Of a stretch of DNA of 64,000 nt, positions 22,630 to 35,897 are shown piece by piece. A program made the position numbers and the translations under genes. The stretch spans positions 8,948,147 to 9,012,146 of the forward strand of contig NC_058518.1 of NCBI RefSeq assembly GCF_904849725.1. Direction: 5' to 3'. Within the stretch, counting starts at the first letter, position 1, and every line of letters begins with the position of its first letter. Origin of the DNA: Hordeum vulgare subsp. vulgare (lineage: Eukaryota; Streptophyta; Magnoliopsida; Poales; Poaceae). Below the pieces are notes generated by a model. It searched no databases, was not told where the DNA came from, and was given only the letters and a program-made list of their open reading frames with translations.

Positions 22630-22815
22630 TGGAGGGGGTACACGTGGGCCCCACAAGCCAGGTAGGCGCGGCCAGGGGGGTGCCTGCGCCTCCAGGGCAT
22701 GTGGCCCACTGGTGTGGCCCCCGGACTAGCTCTCAGTCCTAGTATTTTTCAAAAATTCCAGAAAAAATCATATTTGATTTTCAGGACAATCAGAGAACTT
22801 TTATTTTCGGGGTAC
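22630..22815. repeat. LTR-like segment inside the gypsy A internal region
   Basis: GGGCCCCACAAGCCAGGTAG, GGCGCGGCCAGGGGGG, GTGGCCCACTGG and TATTTTTCAAAAATTCCAGA appear here in the same order as in the LTRs (compare 18530-18650 and 27240-27275 with 41159-41230). The similarity is partial. It may mark a recombination joint between two related elements, which would explain the missing pol domains. Confidence 0.55.
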
Positions 22816-23044
22816 TTTTCTCCGGGACGCTAAAACAGAAAACAAGGAAAACTAAACTAAATCTATCATTTTTATTCTAAGCAATTGAAGGTGAAAGCTT
22901 AAAATAGAGGTTTGTGACTCCTCGATTCATCCATCTCATGGTCATCGAAAGAAATCCGTCAATGAGGTTGATCAAATCTTCTTGACAAAACTTTTTCGAA
23001 TCGCAAAAGGGAAAGGAGAATTTTCGAATAGTCACTAGGTTACC

Positions 23045-23799
23045 TCAATGGGGATGTGTATTTCCCCAACAAGCAAGTCATACTTCATCTTGACAGTAGG
23101 TATAGAGCATTCAAAGCTCCCAATAAGAATCTATGAAGTTTTTCCGATAGCATTGATGCAATGTACTCGATATTGTTTCTTCGGAAAGTGCATCGTGTTC
23201 TCATTACCGTTGACATGGAAAGTGACATTGCCTTTGTTGCAATCTATAACAGCCCCTGCGGTGTTTAAAATGGGTCTTCCAAGAATGACCGCCATGGCAT
23301 CATCCGCGGGAATATCCAGGATAACAAAGTCCGTTAAGATAGTAACATTTGCAACCACAACAGACACATCCTCGCAAATGCCGATACGGAAAGCAACTGA
23401 TTTGTCGGCCATTTGCAGAGAGATTTCAGTGGGTGTCAACTTATCCAGTTCAAGCCTACGATAAAGAGAGAGAGGCATAACACTAACACCGGCTCCAAGG
23501 TCGCATAAAGCAGTTCTAACGTAGTTTCCTTTAATGTAGCAAGCTATAGTGGGCATTCCGGGATCACCTAGTTTCTTAGGAGTTCCACCCTTAAAAGTGT
23601 AATTGGCAAGCATGGTGGAGATCTCAAGATCAGGTATCTTCCGTTTATTAGTCACAACATTCTTCATGTACTTAGCATATGGAGACATTTTAAGCATATC
23701 TGTCAACCTCATCTGCAGAAAGATGGGTCTAATCATTTCAACGAAGCTCTCAAAATCCTCATCATCCTTTCTCTTGGATGGCTTGGGAGGAAAGGGCAT
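23045..23799 (-). pseudogene. Gypsy A aspartic protease domain
   Basis: The open frame (222 residues from 23799) carries the retropepsin region: VRTALCDLGAGVSVMPLSLY with the catalytic Asp in DLGAG, a flap-like LADKSVAF counterpart (QMADKSVAFRIG), and AVILGRPILNTAGAVID, the conserved ILGRP strand. The protease cuts the Gag-Pol precursor in the virus-like particle. The usual third residue after the Asp-Leu-Gly is Ala-Ser; here it is Ala-Gly. It follows gag on the same strand with stops between. The frame ends soon after and no reverse transcriptase follows. Confidence 0.75.
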
Positions 23800-24162
23800 A
23801 AGTTTCTGAACCCATGTCTCCCTTTATTTACCATGCTTCCTAGCAGCGAAGTCGTTCTTATCGTATCTCTTATTCTTAGGTTGTGGGTTATCAAGATCAA
23901 CCGTAGGTTCAATCTCCACATCCTTATCATTGCTAGGTTGAGCATCATTATGAACATCACTATTGATATTATCATTAGGCTCATTTTCATCACGAGATTG
24001 TGTTTCCGCATCAGACGCAGAAACATCATTTGGGTTCCCAGGTGTAACAACGACCGGTGAACTAGCGTGTAGGTTCCTATCATCCTTCTTCTTCTTCCTA
24101 GGATGACTAGGTGTTTCAGCATTGACTCCTTGAGAATCTTGCTCAATTCTCTTAGGATGGCC

Positions 24163-25936
24163 CTAAGGATACAAAGGTTCCTGAGTCATTCTGCCTCCTC
24201 TAGTAACAACTCTAACAGAATTGTCATTCAAGTCATTGAGCAAGTCATTCTGAGCCTTAAGTACTTGTCCTACCTGAGTAGTAACCATAGAGGCATGTTT
24301 ACTCAGAAGTTTAAGATCATTGACATTTCTGTCCTCACAAGCACTTAAATGACTAAGCATACGAGCATTCTGTTCCAATTGTCTGCTAACATAATCATTG
24401 AAACTTTGTTGTTTGGCAACAAAGTTATCAAACTCATCAAGGCATAGGCTAGCAAGTTTGTCAAAAGGAATATCACTCTCATCGAATCTATGCAGAGAAT
24501 TTACTTCTACTACCTGTATTGGGTTATCGAGACCATGGATCTCTTCGATAGGTGGTAGATTTTTGACATCTTCAGATTTAATGCCTTTCTCTTTCATATA
24601 TTTCTTGTCTTCTTGCATATCTTCGGGACTAAGAAATAGGATACCTCTTTTCTTCGGAGTTGGCTTAGGAGGTGGTTCGGGAATATTCCAAGCATTATCA
24701 TTGATCAAGATGTTAATCAGTAGAATCTCAGCTTGTTCTACAGTTCGTTCCCCAAAAACACAACCGGCACAACTATCTAGGTGGTCTCTAGAAGCATCGG
24801 TAAGTCCATTATAGAAGATATCAAGTATTTCATTCTTCTCAAGAGGGTGATCAGGCAAAGCATTCAGCAGCTGGACGAGCCTCCCCAAGCTTGTGGGAGA
24901 CTCTCTTCTTCAATTTGAGCAAAGTTGTATATTTACTGCAAGGCAGCTTGCTTCTTATGGGTAGGGAAATATTTCTCAGAGAAGTAGTAGACCAAATCCT
25001 GGCGACTACGCACACATCCAGGAGCAAGAGAAGTGAACTAGGCTTTAGCATCATCCTTTAGCGAGAAAGGAAACATCTTAAGGATATAGTAGCGGCGTAT
25101 CTTTTCCTCACTAGTGAAGAGGGTGGCTATATCGTTCAGTTTGGTAAGATGGGCTACAACCGTTTCAGGCTCATAGCCGTGAAAAGGATCGGATTCAACC
25201 AGAGGGATTAACTCAGGATCGACAGAGAATTCATAATCCTTATCAGTGACAAAGATAGGCGAAGTAGCAAACTTTGGGTCGTATTTCATCCTAGCGTTCA
25301 GAGAATTTTCTTTCCACTTGAGCAGTAATTTCTCAACATCATAGCTATCCTTACACGCAAGAAAATCCTCAGCTATGTCCCCCTCCATAACATAACCTTC
25401 TGGTATATCAGGCAATTCTTATCTAGGAGAGCTAGGTCTAACAAGAGTAAAAGCAGGTTCTATCTCAATAGTATCAACAGTTTCAGAAGCATCATAAGCA
25501 TCAACAGTAACTCTAGCAATGTGAGCATCAAGGAATGCACCTAGTGGCATATCAGGCAAAGCAGCATCATAAACAGTATCAAGCATAGCATCATCAGGCA
25601 GAGCAGTATCATAAGCATCATCAGGCAGAGCAGTATCATAAGCATCATCAGGCAAAGCAGTATCTTAAGCATCATCAGGCAAAGCAGTATCATAAGCATC
25701 ATCAGGCAAAGCAGTATCATAAGCATCATGGATAGCAGAAGTAGCATCATCAAGCACAGGCGACATATCAAATTTCTAGCAGGAGGTGGTGTCGCAAACT
25801 TACTCATAACTAAAGGTGAATCAAGTGCAGAGCTAGATGGCAGTTCCTTACCTGTCCTCGTAGTTGAGTGCAAGACTTTAGTTCTTGGATCTTTTAGATT
25901 CCTCATAGTGATCAGCAGATATAAATCCCAAGTCAC
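24163..25936 (-). pseudogene. Gypsy A gag, broken
   Basis: Two open pieces make up gag: 25038-25415 (EGYVMEGDIAEDFLACKDSY ... HGYEPETVVAHLTKLNDIAT ... YYILKMFPFSLKDDAKA) and 24163-24888 (LEKNEILDIFYNGLTDASRD, then HLDSCAGCVF, then ERTVEQAEILL). These are retrotransposon Gag capsid motifs. Between them a TAG near 25036, a TAA near 24929 and a frameshift near 24890 interrupt the frame. Upstream, an Ala/Asp-rich low-complexity N-terminus is encoded by a 27-base repeat (25549-25735). Gag would build the particle that packages element RNA; this copy cannot do so as written. Confidence 0.7.
25549..25735. repeat. 27-bp repeat, ~7 copies, in gag N-terminus
   Basis: The unit GCATCATCAGGCAAAGCAGT followed by ATCATAA runs about seven times. 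On the minus strand it encodes ALPDDAYDT repeats. One copy (near 25665) has a TCTTAA variant, which places a different residue or stop depending on frame. Confidence 0.85.
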
Positions 25937-25954
25937 TCAGAGAATATAGCTATG

Positions 25955-26040
25955 CCTCCCCGGCAACGGCGCGAGAAAAATGTCTGTTGACGGATTACTA
26001 TTCCTATCTTGATGCTTGCAACGGCGCCAGAAATAGGTCC
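25955..26040 (-). promoter_or_regulatory. Primer-binding region of gypsy A, duplicated motif
   Basis: Beside the right LTR, the element strand reads TGGCGCCGTTGC (complement of 26018-26029) and again TCGCGCCGTTGCCGGGGAGG (complement of 25955-25974). The motif TGGCGCCGTTGCCGGGGA is the tRNA-Asp-type primer site I associate with Athila-like elements. The LTR-proximal copy is truncated and the full-length copy, ~55 bases further in, has lost the initial TGG. Confidence 0.55.
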
Positions 26041-27277
26041 TGATAACCCACCAGTGTATGGGATTGAGGCAGTTTTCGAGGGTAGAGTATTCAACCCAAA
26101 TTTGTTGATTCGACACATGGGGAAGCCAAAGAATATTCTCAAGTATTGGCAGTTGAGTTGTCAATTCAACCACACCTGAAAGATTTAGTATCTTCAAGCA
26201 AAGTATCAGTAGCAAGGTGGTACGGTAGCAACGGTAGCTGGTAACAGCAGCAGCAGCAGGTAACAACAGTAACAACAGTAGCAAGTAACAGCAGTGGCAA
26301 GTGTGACAACAGTAGCAATAGGGTAACAGTAGCAGCGGTGACAGCAGTAGCAACAGAGTAACAATAGCAGCAGTGACAATAGTAGCGGCAATGTAACGTA
26401 GCAAGGACCAGTAGGAAAAACTCGTAGGCACTGGATCGGTGATTGTACTGGATGGCATTCATCAAGCAACAGTTATAACACGGAGAGATATGTAACTAGC
26501 TCCAGTTCGTCAATGTAATGTAGGCATGTATTCCGTATGTAGTCATACGTGCTTAGGGAAAAGAACTTGCATGACATCTATTGTCCATCCCACCCGTGGC
26601 AGCGGGGTCCAAATGGAAACTACGGGATATTAAGGTTCTTCTTTTAATAAAGAACCGGACCAACACATTAACACTTGGTGAATACATGAACTCCTCATAC
26701 TATGGTCATCATCGGGAGTGGTTCCGGTTATTGTCACTCCGGGGTTGCCGGGTCATAACACATAGTAGGTGACTACAACTTGCAAGATCGGATCTAAAAC
26801 ACACATATATTGGCGACAACATAATAATTTCAGATCTGAAATCATGGCACCCGGGCCCTAGTGACAAGCATTAAGCATGGCAAAGTAGTAGCAACATCAA
26901 TCTCAGAACATAGTGGATACTAGAGATCAATCCCCGTCAATACTAACTCGATTACATGATAGATCTCATCCAACCCATCACCGTCCAGCAAGCATATGAA
27001 TAGATTACTCACGAACGGTGAAGAGCATCATGGAATTGGTGATGAGGAAGGTTGATGATGATGATGGCGACGATCTCCCCTCTCCGGAGCCCAAAACGGA
27101 CTCCAGATCTGCCCTCGAGGGGAAGAACGGGAGGTGGCGGCGCCTCCGTATCGTAACACGTGATGAACTCTTCTCCTTGATTTTTTTCCGTACGGAAGGG
27201 AATAAATACAGCTGGAATTGGAGGCGGCGGAGCTCTGTGGGCCCCACAAGCCTGGTAGGCGCGGCCAGGGGGGGCGC
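26041..27277 (-). repeat. 5' LTR of gypsy A, first part (split by a solo LTR)
   Basis: It starts TGATAACCCACC and matches the other gypsy LTRs here up to GGCCAGGGGGGGCGC. It resumes at 41159 with CTCCTGGGCTTGTGG and ends GGAGACGTATCA at 41409, total about 1.49 kb without the insertion. The GGCGC at 27273-27277 is repeated at 41154-41158 as the target duplication of the Sukkula-type insertion. A CAGTAACAGTAGCA-rich block lies at 26213-26402. Confidence 0.85.
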
Positions 27278-28794
27278 TGTCACGCCCAAGATGCGATCCT
27301 ATCCTCAATTTGGCACGAGGGCCTCGTCAGGGATAGAAGCGCATCTCATCGTGTCGCCAGAATGGATATCGTTACAAGTACATGGACTGAAAAGAAGAGA
27401 TATATAAAGAGTTGGCTTACACTCGCCACAAGCTACATCAGAGTCACATCAGTACATTACATAATCATCAAGAGTAAGAGCAGGGTCCGACTACGGACGA
27501 AAACAAACGACAAAAGAAGAAAGACGTCCATCCTTGCTATCCCAGGCTGCCGGCCTGGAACCCATCCTAGATCGATGAAGAAGAAGAAGAAGCAACTCCA
27601 AATGAACAATCAACGCGCTCGCGTCAAGTAACCTTTACCTGTACCTGCAACTGGTGTTGTAGTAATCTGTGAGCCACAGGGGACTCAGCAATCTCATTTC
27701 CAAAGGTATCAAGACTAGCAAAGCTTAATGGGTGAGGTATGGTTAAGCGGTGAGGTTGCAGCAGCGACTAAGCATATATTTGGTGGCTAACTTACGAGTA
27801 CCAGAAATAAAAGGGGGAAGATCTACGCATAACGGACGTGAACTACAGATGATCAAATGAATGATCCTGAACACCTACCTACGTCAGACATAACCCCACT
27901 GTGTCCTCGATCGGAGAAGGAACTCACGAAAGAGACAGTCACGGTTACGCACACAGTTGGCAAGTTTCAATTAAATTAACTTCAAGTTATCTAGAACCAG
28001 TGTTAAACAAAGTTTCCACGTTGCCACATAACCGCGGGCACGGCTTTCCGAAAAGATTTAACCCTGCAGGGGTGCTCCATCTAGTCCATCACAAATTACC
28101 ACAACCACATAGAAATCCTCAATCACGAAGCTCGCGATCTCGTCGGATTCCCTAGTGGAAAACCTCAACTCTGAGATTACCCAAAGCATCACCGGAATCC
28201 CGATGCACAAGATATCTCGTCAAAGGTAAAACTAATCCAGCAAGGCCACCCGACGTGTCGACGATCCCGATAGGAGTCGCGTACCTCGTTCTCAGGACAC
28301 GACGGATGAGCGATGGTTACCACGCCAAACGCCGAGTTGACCCGGGTAGCGTTAATAAGCTGCTCTGTTTTGGACCAACACTCATGAGGAGCACTGGCCC
28401 GGGGGTTGATTAAAATAGTCCGCGGGTGCCGGCGGGACCCTATGCAATTTTATTAGGTGATTAGGCAAATGTAGTACCAATGTTGGGCCTTGCCAGACCA
28501 GCTTTAATCTAAAACAAATTATCAAGGGGGTCCCCATAACAACCCCGATCGTGTTAGGAGCGTTCGATTATGGAACATAACACCGGTGGCCGGTAACTAA
28601 GGGGGCAAAGGTGGAACAAAACACCAGGCTAGAAAGGCCGAGCCTTCCACCTTTTACCAAGTATATAGGTGCATTAAATTAAATAGCAATTAATATGGTG
28701 ATATAACAAGGAACCCATGCTTTCGCATGGAAGCATCTGCACCTGCAACTAGCAACGCTACACAGGGTTAAGCAAGCAGTAACATAGACAATCA

Positions 28795-30625
28795 TGTTGG
28801 AATTATGCCCTAGAGGCAATAATAAATATAGTTATTATTATAATTCCTGTATCAAGATAATAGTTTATTATCCATGCTATAATTGTATTGAATGAAGACT
28901 CATTTACATGTGTGGATACATAGACAAAAACACCGTCCCTAGCATGCCTCTAGTTGGCTAGCCAGTTGATCGATGATAGTCAGTGTCTTCTGATTATGAA
29001 TAAGGAGTTGTTGCTTGATAACTGGATCACGTCATTGGGAGAATCACGTGATGGACTAGACCCAAACTAATAGACGTAGCATGTTGATCGTGTCATTTTG
29101 TTGCTACTGTTTTCTGCGTGTCAAGTATTTATTCCTATGACCATGAGATCATATAACTCACTGACACCGGAGGAATGCTTTGTGTGTATCAAACGTTGCA
29201 ACGTAACTGGGTGACTATAAAGATGCTCTACAGGTATCTCCGAAGGTGTTAGTTGAGTTAGTATGGATCAAGACTGGGATTTGTCACTCCGTGTGACGGA
29301 GAGGTATCTCGGGGCCCACTCGGTAATACAACATCACACACAATCCTTGCAAGCAATGTAACTTAGTGTAAGTTGCGGGATCTTGTATTACGGAACGAGT
29401 AAAGAGACTTGCCGGTAAACGACATTGAAATAGGTATGCGGATACTAACGATCGAATCTCGGGCAAGTAACATACCGAAGGACAAAGGGAATGACATACG
29501 GGATTATATGAACCCTTGGCACTGAGGTTCAAACGATAAGATCTTCGTAGAATATGTAGGATCCAATATGGGCATCCAGGTCCCGCTATTGGATATTGAC
29601 CGAGGAGTCTCTCGGGTCATGTCTACATAGTTCTCGAACCCGCAGGGTCTGCACACTTAAGGTTCGACGTTGTTTTATGCGTATTTGAGTTATATGGTTG
29701 GTTACCGAATGTTGTTCGGAGTCCCGGATGAGATCACGGACGTCACGAGGGTTTCCGGAATGGTCCGGAAACGAAGATTGATATAAAGGATGACCTCATT
29801 TGATTACCGGAAGGTTTTCGGAGTTACCGGGAATGTACCGGGAATGACGAATGGGTTCCGGGAGTTCACCGGGGGGGGGGGGGGCAACCCACCCCGGGGA
29901 AGCCCATAGGCCTTGAGGGTGGCACACCATCCCTTAGTGGGCTGGTGGGACTGCCCAAAAGGGCCCTATGCGCCTAGGAAAGAAAATCAAAGAGAAAAGA
30001 AAAAAAAAAGAGGAGGTGGGAAGGGAAGGAAGGACTCCCACCCACCAAACCAAGTCCAACTCGGTTTGGGGGGGAGAGACCTTCCCCCCTTGGCTCGACC
30101 TTCCCCCCTTGGGGCTCCTTGAGCCCCAAGGAAAGGTCCCCTCCTTCCCACCTATATATACGGAGGTTTTAGGGCTGATTTGAGACGACTTTTCCACGGC
30201 AGCCCGACCACATACCTCCACGGTTTTTCCTCTAGATCGCGTTTCTACGGAGCTCGGGCGGAGCCCTGCTGAGACAAGGTCATCACCAACCTCCGGAGCG
30301 CCGTCACGCTGCCGGAGAACTCTTCTACCTCTCTGTCTCTCTTGCTGGATCAAGAAGGCCGAGATCATCGTCGAGCTGTACGTGTGTTGAACGCGGAGGT
30401 GCCATCCGTTCGGTACTAGATCGTGGGACTGATCGCGGGATTGTTCGCGCGGCGGATCGAGGGATGTGAGGACGTTCCACTACATCAACCGCGTTCACTA
30501 ACGCTTCTGCTTTACGATCTACAAGGGTACGTAGATCACTCATCCCCTCCCGTAGATGGACATCACCATGGTAGGTCTTCGTGCGCGTAGGATAATTTTT
30601 GTTTCCCATGCGACGTTCCCCATCA
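28795..30625 (+). repeat. 5' LTR of the copia element, with TATA box
   Basis: TG...CA ends. A TATA box (CCTATATATACGG, 30151-30163) follows a GC-rich stretch and would start the genomic RNA, which fits a U3/R boundary about 1.37 kb into the LTR. The same TATA is at 37256-37264 in the 3' LTR. Confidence 0.9.
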
Positions 30626-30640
30626 GTGGCATCATGAGCT
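30626..30640 (+). promoter_or_regulatory. Copia primer-binding site
   Basis: GTGGCATCATGAGCT begins directly after the 5' LTR. It resembles TGGTATCAGAGC, the initiator-Met-tRNA site of plant copia elements, with a few differences. It would prime minus-strand DNA synthesis. Confidence 0.7.
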
Positions 30641-31878
30641 AGGTTCATGCGTAGATGTCTTCTCGAGTAGAACACAAAAGTTTTTGTGGGCAGTGATGTG
30701 CGTTTTGCTTCCCTCCTTAGTCTTTTCTTGATTCCGCGGTATTGTTGGATTGAAGCGGCTTGGACCGACACTACTCGTACGCTTACGAGAGACTGGTTTC
30801 ATCGCTACGAGTAACCCCGTTGCTCAAAGATGACTGGCACGTGTCGGTTTCTCCAACTTTAGTTGAATCGGCTTTGACCGAGGAGGTCCTTGGATGAGGT
30901 TAAATAGCAACTCATATATGTCCGTCGTGGTGTTTGCGTAAGTAAGATGCGATCCTACTAGATACCCATGGTCACCACGTAAAATATGCAACAACAAAAT
31001 TAGAGGACGTCTAACTTGTTTTGCAGGGTATGCTTGTGATGTGATATGGCCAACGATGTGATGTGATATATTGGATGTATGAGATGATCATGTTGTAATT
31101 GAAAATATCGACTTGCACGTCGATGGTACGGCAACCGGCAGGAGCCATAGGGTTGTCTTTATACTAACGTTTGTGCTTGCAGATGCGTTAATATTTTGCT
31201 AGGATGTAGCTTTAGTAGTAATAGCATGAGTAGCACGACAACCCCGATGGCAACACGTTGATGGAGATCATGGTGTGGCGCCGGTGACAAGAAGATCGTG
31301 CCGGTGCTTTGGTGATGGAGATCAAGAAGCACGTGATGATGGCCATATCATGTCACTTATGAATTGCATGTGATGTTAATCCTTTTATGCACCTTATTTT
31401 GCTTAGAACGACGGTAGCATTATGAGGTGATCTCTCACTAAAATTTCAAGACGAAATTGTGTTCTCCCCGACTGTGCACCGTTGCTACAGTTCGTCGTTT
31501 CGAGACACCACGTGATGATCGGGTGTGATAGACTCAACGTTCACATACAACGGGTGCAAAACAGTTGCGCACGCGGAACACTCGGGTTAAGCTTGACGAG
31601 CCTAGCATGTGCAGACATGGCCTCGGAACACATGAGACCGAAAGGTCGATCATGAATCATATAGATGATATGATTAGCATAGGGATGCTTACCACTGAAA
31701 CTATACTCAACTCACGTGATGATCGGACTTGAGCTAGTATAAGTGGATCATGAACCACTCAAATGACTAGAGAGATGTACTTTTTGAGTGAGAGTTTAGC
31801 GAATAATTTGATTAAGTTAAACTCTAATTATCTCGAACATAGTCTAAGTCCACTTTGAATATATTTGTGTTGTAGATC

Positions 31879-34800
31879 ATGGCTCACGCTACAGTCATCC
31901 TGAATTTTAATACGTTCCTAGAGAAAGCTAGGTTGAAAGATGATGGAAGCAACTTTGTAGACTGGGCTCGTAATCTTAAGCTAATCTTACAAGCTGGGAA
32001 GAAGGATTATGTCCTTAATGCTGCGCTAGGAGATGAACCACCCGCTACGGCTGATCAGGATGTTAAGAACGCTTGGTTAGCATGTAAGGAGGACTACTCA
32101 ATAGTTCAATGTGCAGTCTTGTATGGCTTAGAACCGGGACTTCAACGTCGCTTTGAGCGTCATGGAGCATTTGAGATGTTCCAGGAGTTGAAGTTTATCT
32201 TTCAGAAGAACGCCCGGATCGAGAGGTATGAGACCTCCAATAAATTCTATGCTTGCAAGATGGAGGAAAACTCGTCTGTCAGTGAACATGTGCTCAAAAT
32301 GTCTGGGTACTCAAACCGTCTAGCTGAGCTGGGGATTGAACTCCCGCAAGAGGCTATCACTGACAGAATCCTTCAATCACTGCCGCCAAGCTATAAAGGC
32401 TTTGTGTTGAACTACAACATGCAAGGGATGAACAAGTCTCCCGGCGAGTTGTTTGCGATGCTGAAAGTCGCAGAGTGTGAACTCCGTAAAGAGCATCAAG
32501 TGTTGATGGTGAATAAGACCACTAGTTTCAAGAGAAACGGCAAAGGCAAGAAGGGTAATTCGAAGAAGAGCGGCAAGCCTGTTGCCAATCCGACGAAGAA
32601 ACCCAAAGCTGGACCTAAGCCTGAAACGGAGTGTTACTATTGCAAGGGTATGGGTCACTGGAAGCGCAATTGCCCCAAGTATCTGGCAGATAAGAAGGCG
32701 GCCAAAGAAAAGTCAGGTATATTTGATATACATGTTATTGATGTGTACTTAACCGGCTCTCGTAGTAGTGCCTGGGTATTCGATACCGGTTCTGTTGCTC
32801 ATATTTGCAACTCAAAACAGGAACTGTGGAATAGACGAAGGCTGGCGAAAGATGAAGTGACGCTGCGCGTAGGAAATGGTTCCAAGGTTGATGCAATCGT
32901 CGTCGGCACAGTTTCACTTCAGTTACCATCAGGATTAGTGATGAACTTAAATCATTGTTATTTAGTGCCTGCATTGAGCATGAACATTATATCTGGATCT
33001 TGTTTATTGCGAGACGGTTACTCTTTTAAGTCAGAGAATAATGGTTGTTCTATTTCTATGAGTAACATCTTTTATGGTCATGCACCTAATGTGAGAGGAT
33101 TGTTCATATTGAATCTTGATAGCGATACGCATATACATAACATTGAGACCAAAAGAGTTAGAGTTAACAATGATAGCGCCATATTTTTGTGGCACTGCCG
33201 CTTAGGTCATATTGGTGTAAAGCGCATGAAGAAACTCCATGCTGATGGACTTTTGGAGTCACTTGACTTTGATTCACTTGACACGTGCGAACCATGCCTC
33301 ATGGGCAAGATGACTAAGACTCCGTTCTCCGGAACAATGGAGTGTGCAAGTGACTTGTTGGAAATCATACATACCGATGTGTGTGGTCCGATGAGCGTGG
33401 AGGCACGCGGCGGATATCGTTATTTTCTCACCTTCACTGACGATTTGAGTAGATATGGTTATGTCTACTTGATGAAGCACAAGTCTGAAACATTTGAAAA
33501 GTTCAAGCAATTTCAGAGTGAAGTGGAAAATCATCGTAACAAGAAGATCAAGTTCCTACGGTCTGATCGTGGGGGTGAATATCTGAGTTTCGAGTTCGGT
33601 ACTCACTTAAGACAATGTGGAATTGTTTCACAGTTAACACCGCCTAGAACACCACAGCGTAATGGTGTGTCCGAACGTCGTAATCGTACTCTATTAGAGA
33701 TGGTGCGATCTATGATGTCTCTTACTGATTTGTCGTTATCGTTTTGGGGTTATGCATTAGAAACAACTGCATTCACTTTAAATAGGGCACAATAAAAATC
33801 CGTTGAGACGACACCATACGAACTGTGGTATGGCAAAAGGCCAAAGTTGTCGTTTCTTAAAGTTTGGGGATGTGATGCTTATGTCAAAAAGCTTCAGCCT
33901 GAAAAGCTAGAACCCAAAGCGGAAAAGTGCGTCTTCATAGGTTACCCAAAAGAGATAGTTGGGTACACCTTCTATCTCAAATCCGAGGGCAAAGTGTTTG
34001 TTGCTAAAAACGGAGCTTTTCAAGAGAAGGAGTTTCTCTCGAGAGAATTGAGTGGGAGGAAGATAGAACTTGATGAGGTTGTCGAACCTCTCATCCCTCT
34101 GGATGGTGGCGCAGGGCAAGGGGAAACCTCTGTCGTTGCGACGCCGGTTGAGGAGGAAGTTAATGATGATGATCATGAAACTCCAGTTCAAGTTTCTGTC
34201 GAACCACGCAGGTCGAAGAGACCACGTGCTGCACCAGAGTGGTACGGTAATCCCATCTTATCAATCATGTTGTTAGACAACAATGAACCTGCAAATTATG
34301 AAGAAGCAATGGTGGGCCCAGATTCCAACAAATGGCTAGAAGCCATGAATTCCGAGATAGGATCCATGTATGAGAACAAAGTGTGGACTTTGGAGGTACT
34401 ACCTGAGGGCCGCAAGGCTATTCAGAACAAAGGGATTTTTAAGAGGAAGACGGACGCTCACGGCAATGTGACCGTTTATAAAGCTCGACTTGTGGCAAAG
34501 GGTTTTTCACAAGTTCAAGGAGTTGACTACGATGAGACATTCTCACCCGTAGCGATGTTTAAGTCCGTCAGAATCATGTTAGCAATAGCTGCATTTTTCG
34601 ATTATGAAATCTGGCAGATGGATGTCAAAACGGTGTTCCTTAACGGTTATCTTAAGGAAGAGTTGTATATGATACAACCCGAAGGTTTTGTCGATCCTAA
34701 GAATGCTAACAAGGTGTGCAAGCTCCAGCGATCCATTTATGGACTGGTGCAAGCATCTCGGAGTTGGAACGAACGCTTTGATGAGGTGATCAAAGCATTT

Positions 34801-35859
34801 GGGTTTATACAAGTGGTTGGAGAATCTTGTATTTACAAGAAAGTGAGTGGGAGCACTGTGGCGTTTCTAATATTATATGTGGATGACATATTACTGATTG
34901 GAAACAACGTAGAGTTTTTGGAGAGCATAAAGGGTTACTTGAATAAAAGTTTCTCTATGAAGGACCTAGGAGAAGCTGCTTACATTCTAGGCATTAAGAT
35001 CTATAGGGATAGATCAAAACGCCTGATAGGACTTTCACAAAGCACATACCTTGATAAAGTTTTGAAGAGGTTCAAAATGGAACAATCCAAGAAAGGGTTC
35101 TTGCCAGTTTTACAAGGTACGAGATTGAGTAAGACTCAGTGCCCAGCAACTGATGAAGATAGAGAGCATATGCGCTCTGTCCCCTATGCTTCAGCCATAG
35201 GTTCTATCATGTAAGCAATGTTGTGCACTAGACCGGATGTTAGCCTGGCCATAAGTATGGCAGGTAGGTTCCAGAGTAATCCAGGAGTGGATCACTGGAC
35301 AGCGGTCAAGAATATCCTGAAGTACCTGAAAAGGACTAAGGAGATGTTTCTCGTGTATGGAGGTGACGAAGAGCTCGCCGTAAAAGGTTACGTCTATGCA
35401 AGCTTTGACACAGATCCGGACGACTCTAAGTCGCAAACCGGATACATATTTATTCTTAATGGGGGTGCGGTAAGCTGGTGCAGTTCCAAGCAAAGCATCG
35501 TAGCAGATTCTACATGTGAAGCGGAGTACATGGCTGCCTCGGAGGCGGCTAAGGAGGGTGTCTGGATGAAGCAATTCATGACGGATCTTGGAGTGGTGCC
35601 AAGCGCACTGAATCCAATAACCTTGTTCTGTGACAACACGGGTGCCATTGCCTTAGCAAAGGAACCGCGATTTCACAAGAAGACCAGACACATCAAACGA
35701 CGCTTTAACTTCATCCGCGACTACGTCGAGGGAGAGGACGTAAATATATGCAAAGTGCACACGGATCTGAATGTAGTAGACCCGCTGACTAAACCTCTTC
35801 CACGGCCAAAGCATGATCAACACCAGAACTGTATGGGTGTTAGATTTATTACAATGTAA
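31879..35859 (+). pseudogene. Copia Gag-Pol polyprotein, two nonsense codons
   Basis: One frame runs from ATG 31879 to TAA 35857-35859, interrupted by TAA at 33793-33795 and TAA at 35212-35214. Order: UBN2-type gag; zinc knuckle CYYCKGMGHWKRNC (near residue 253); protease WVFDTGSVAHIC; pre-integrase HC region (LWHCRLGH ... CEPC); integrase with HTDVCGP, FTDDLSRYGYVYLM and NGVSERRNR; reverse transcriptase with YVDDILL; RNase H. In RNase H the first catalytic Asp, usually in GYxDAS, is Tyr (GYVYAS, near 35395); the Glu (CEAEYM) and Asp (FCDNTG) remain. About 1,326 codons is the normal length for a complete copia polyprotein. The last part of integrase and all of RNase H lie after the stops, so this copy should be inactive without read-through or help from another element. 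Confidence 0.93.
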
Positions 35860-35897
35860 TTCACATGATGATGTGAGGGCTAGATTATTGACTCTAG

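Noticed and set aside
29913..30368. Frames inside the copia LTRs (also 37022-37475)
   Set aside because: Same frames appear in both LTRs, around the TATA box and leader; LTRs of copia elements do not encode proteins.
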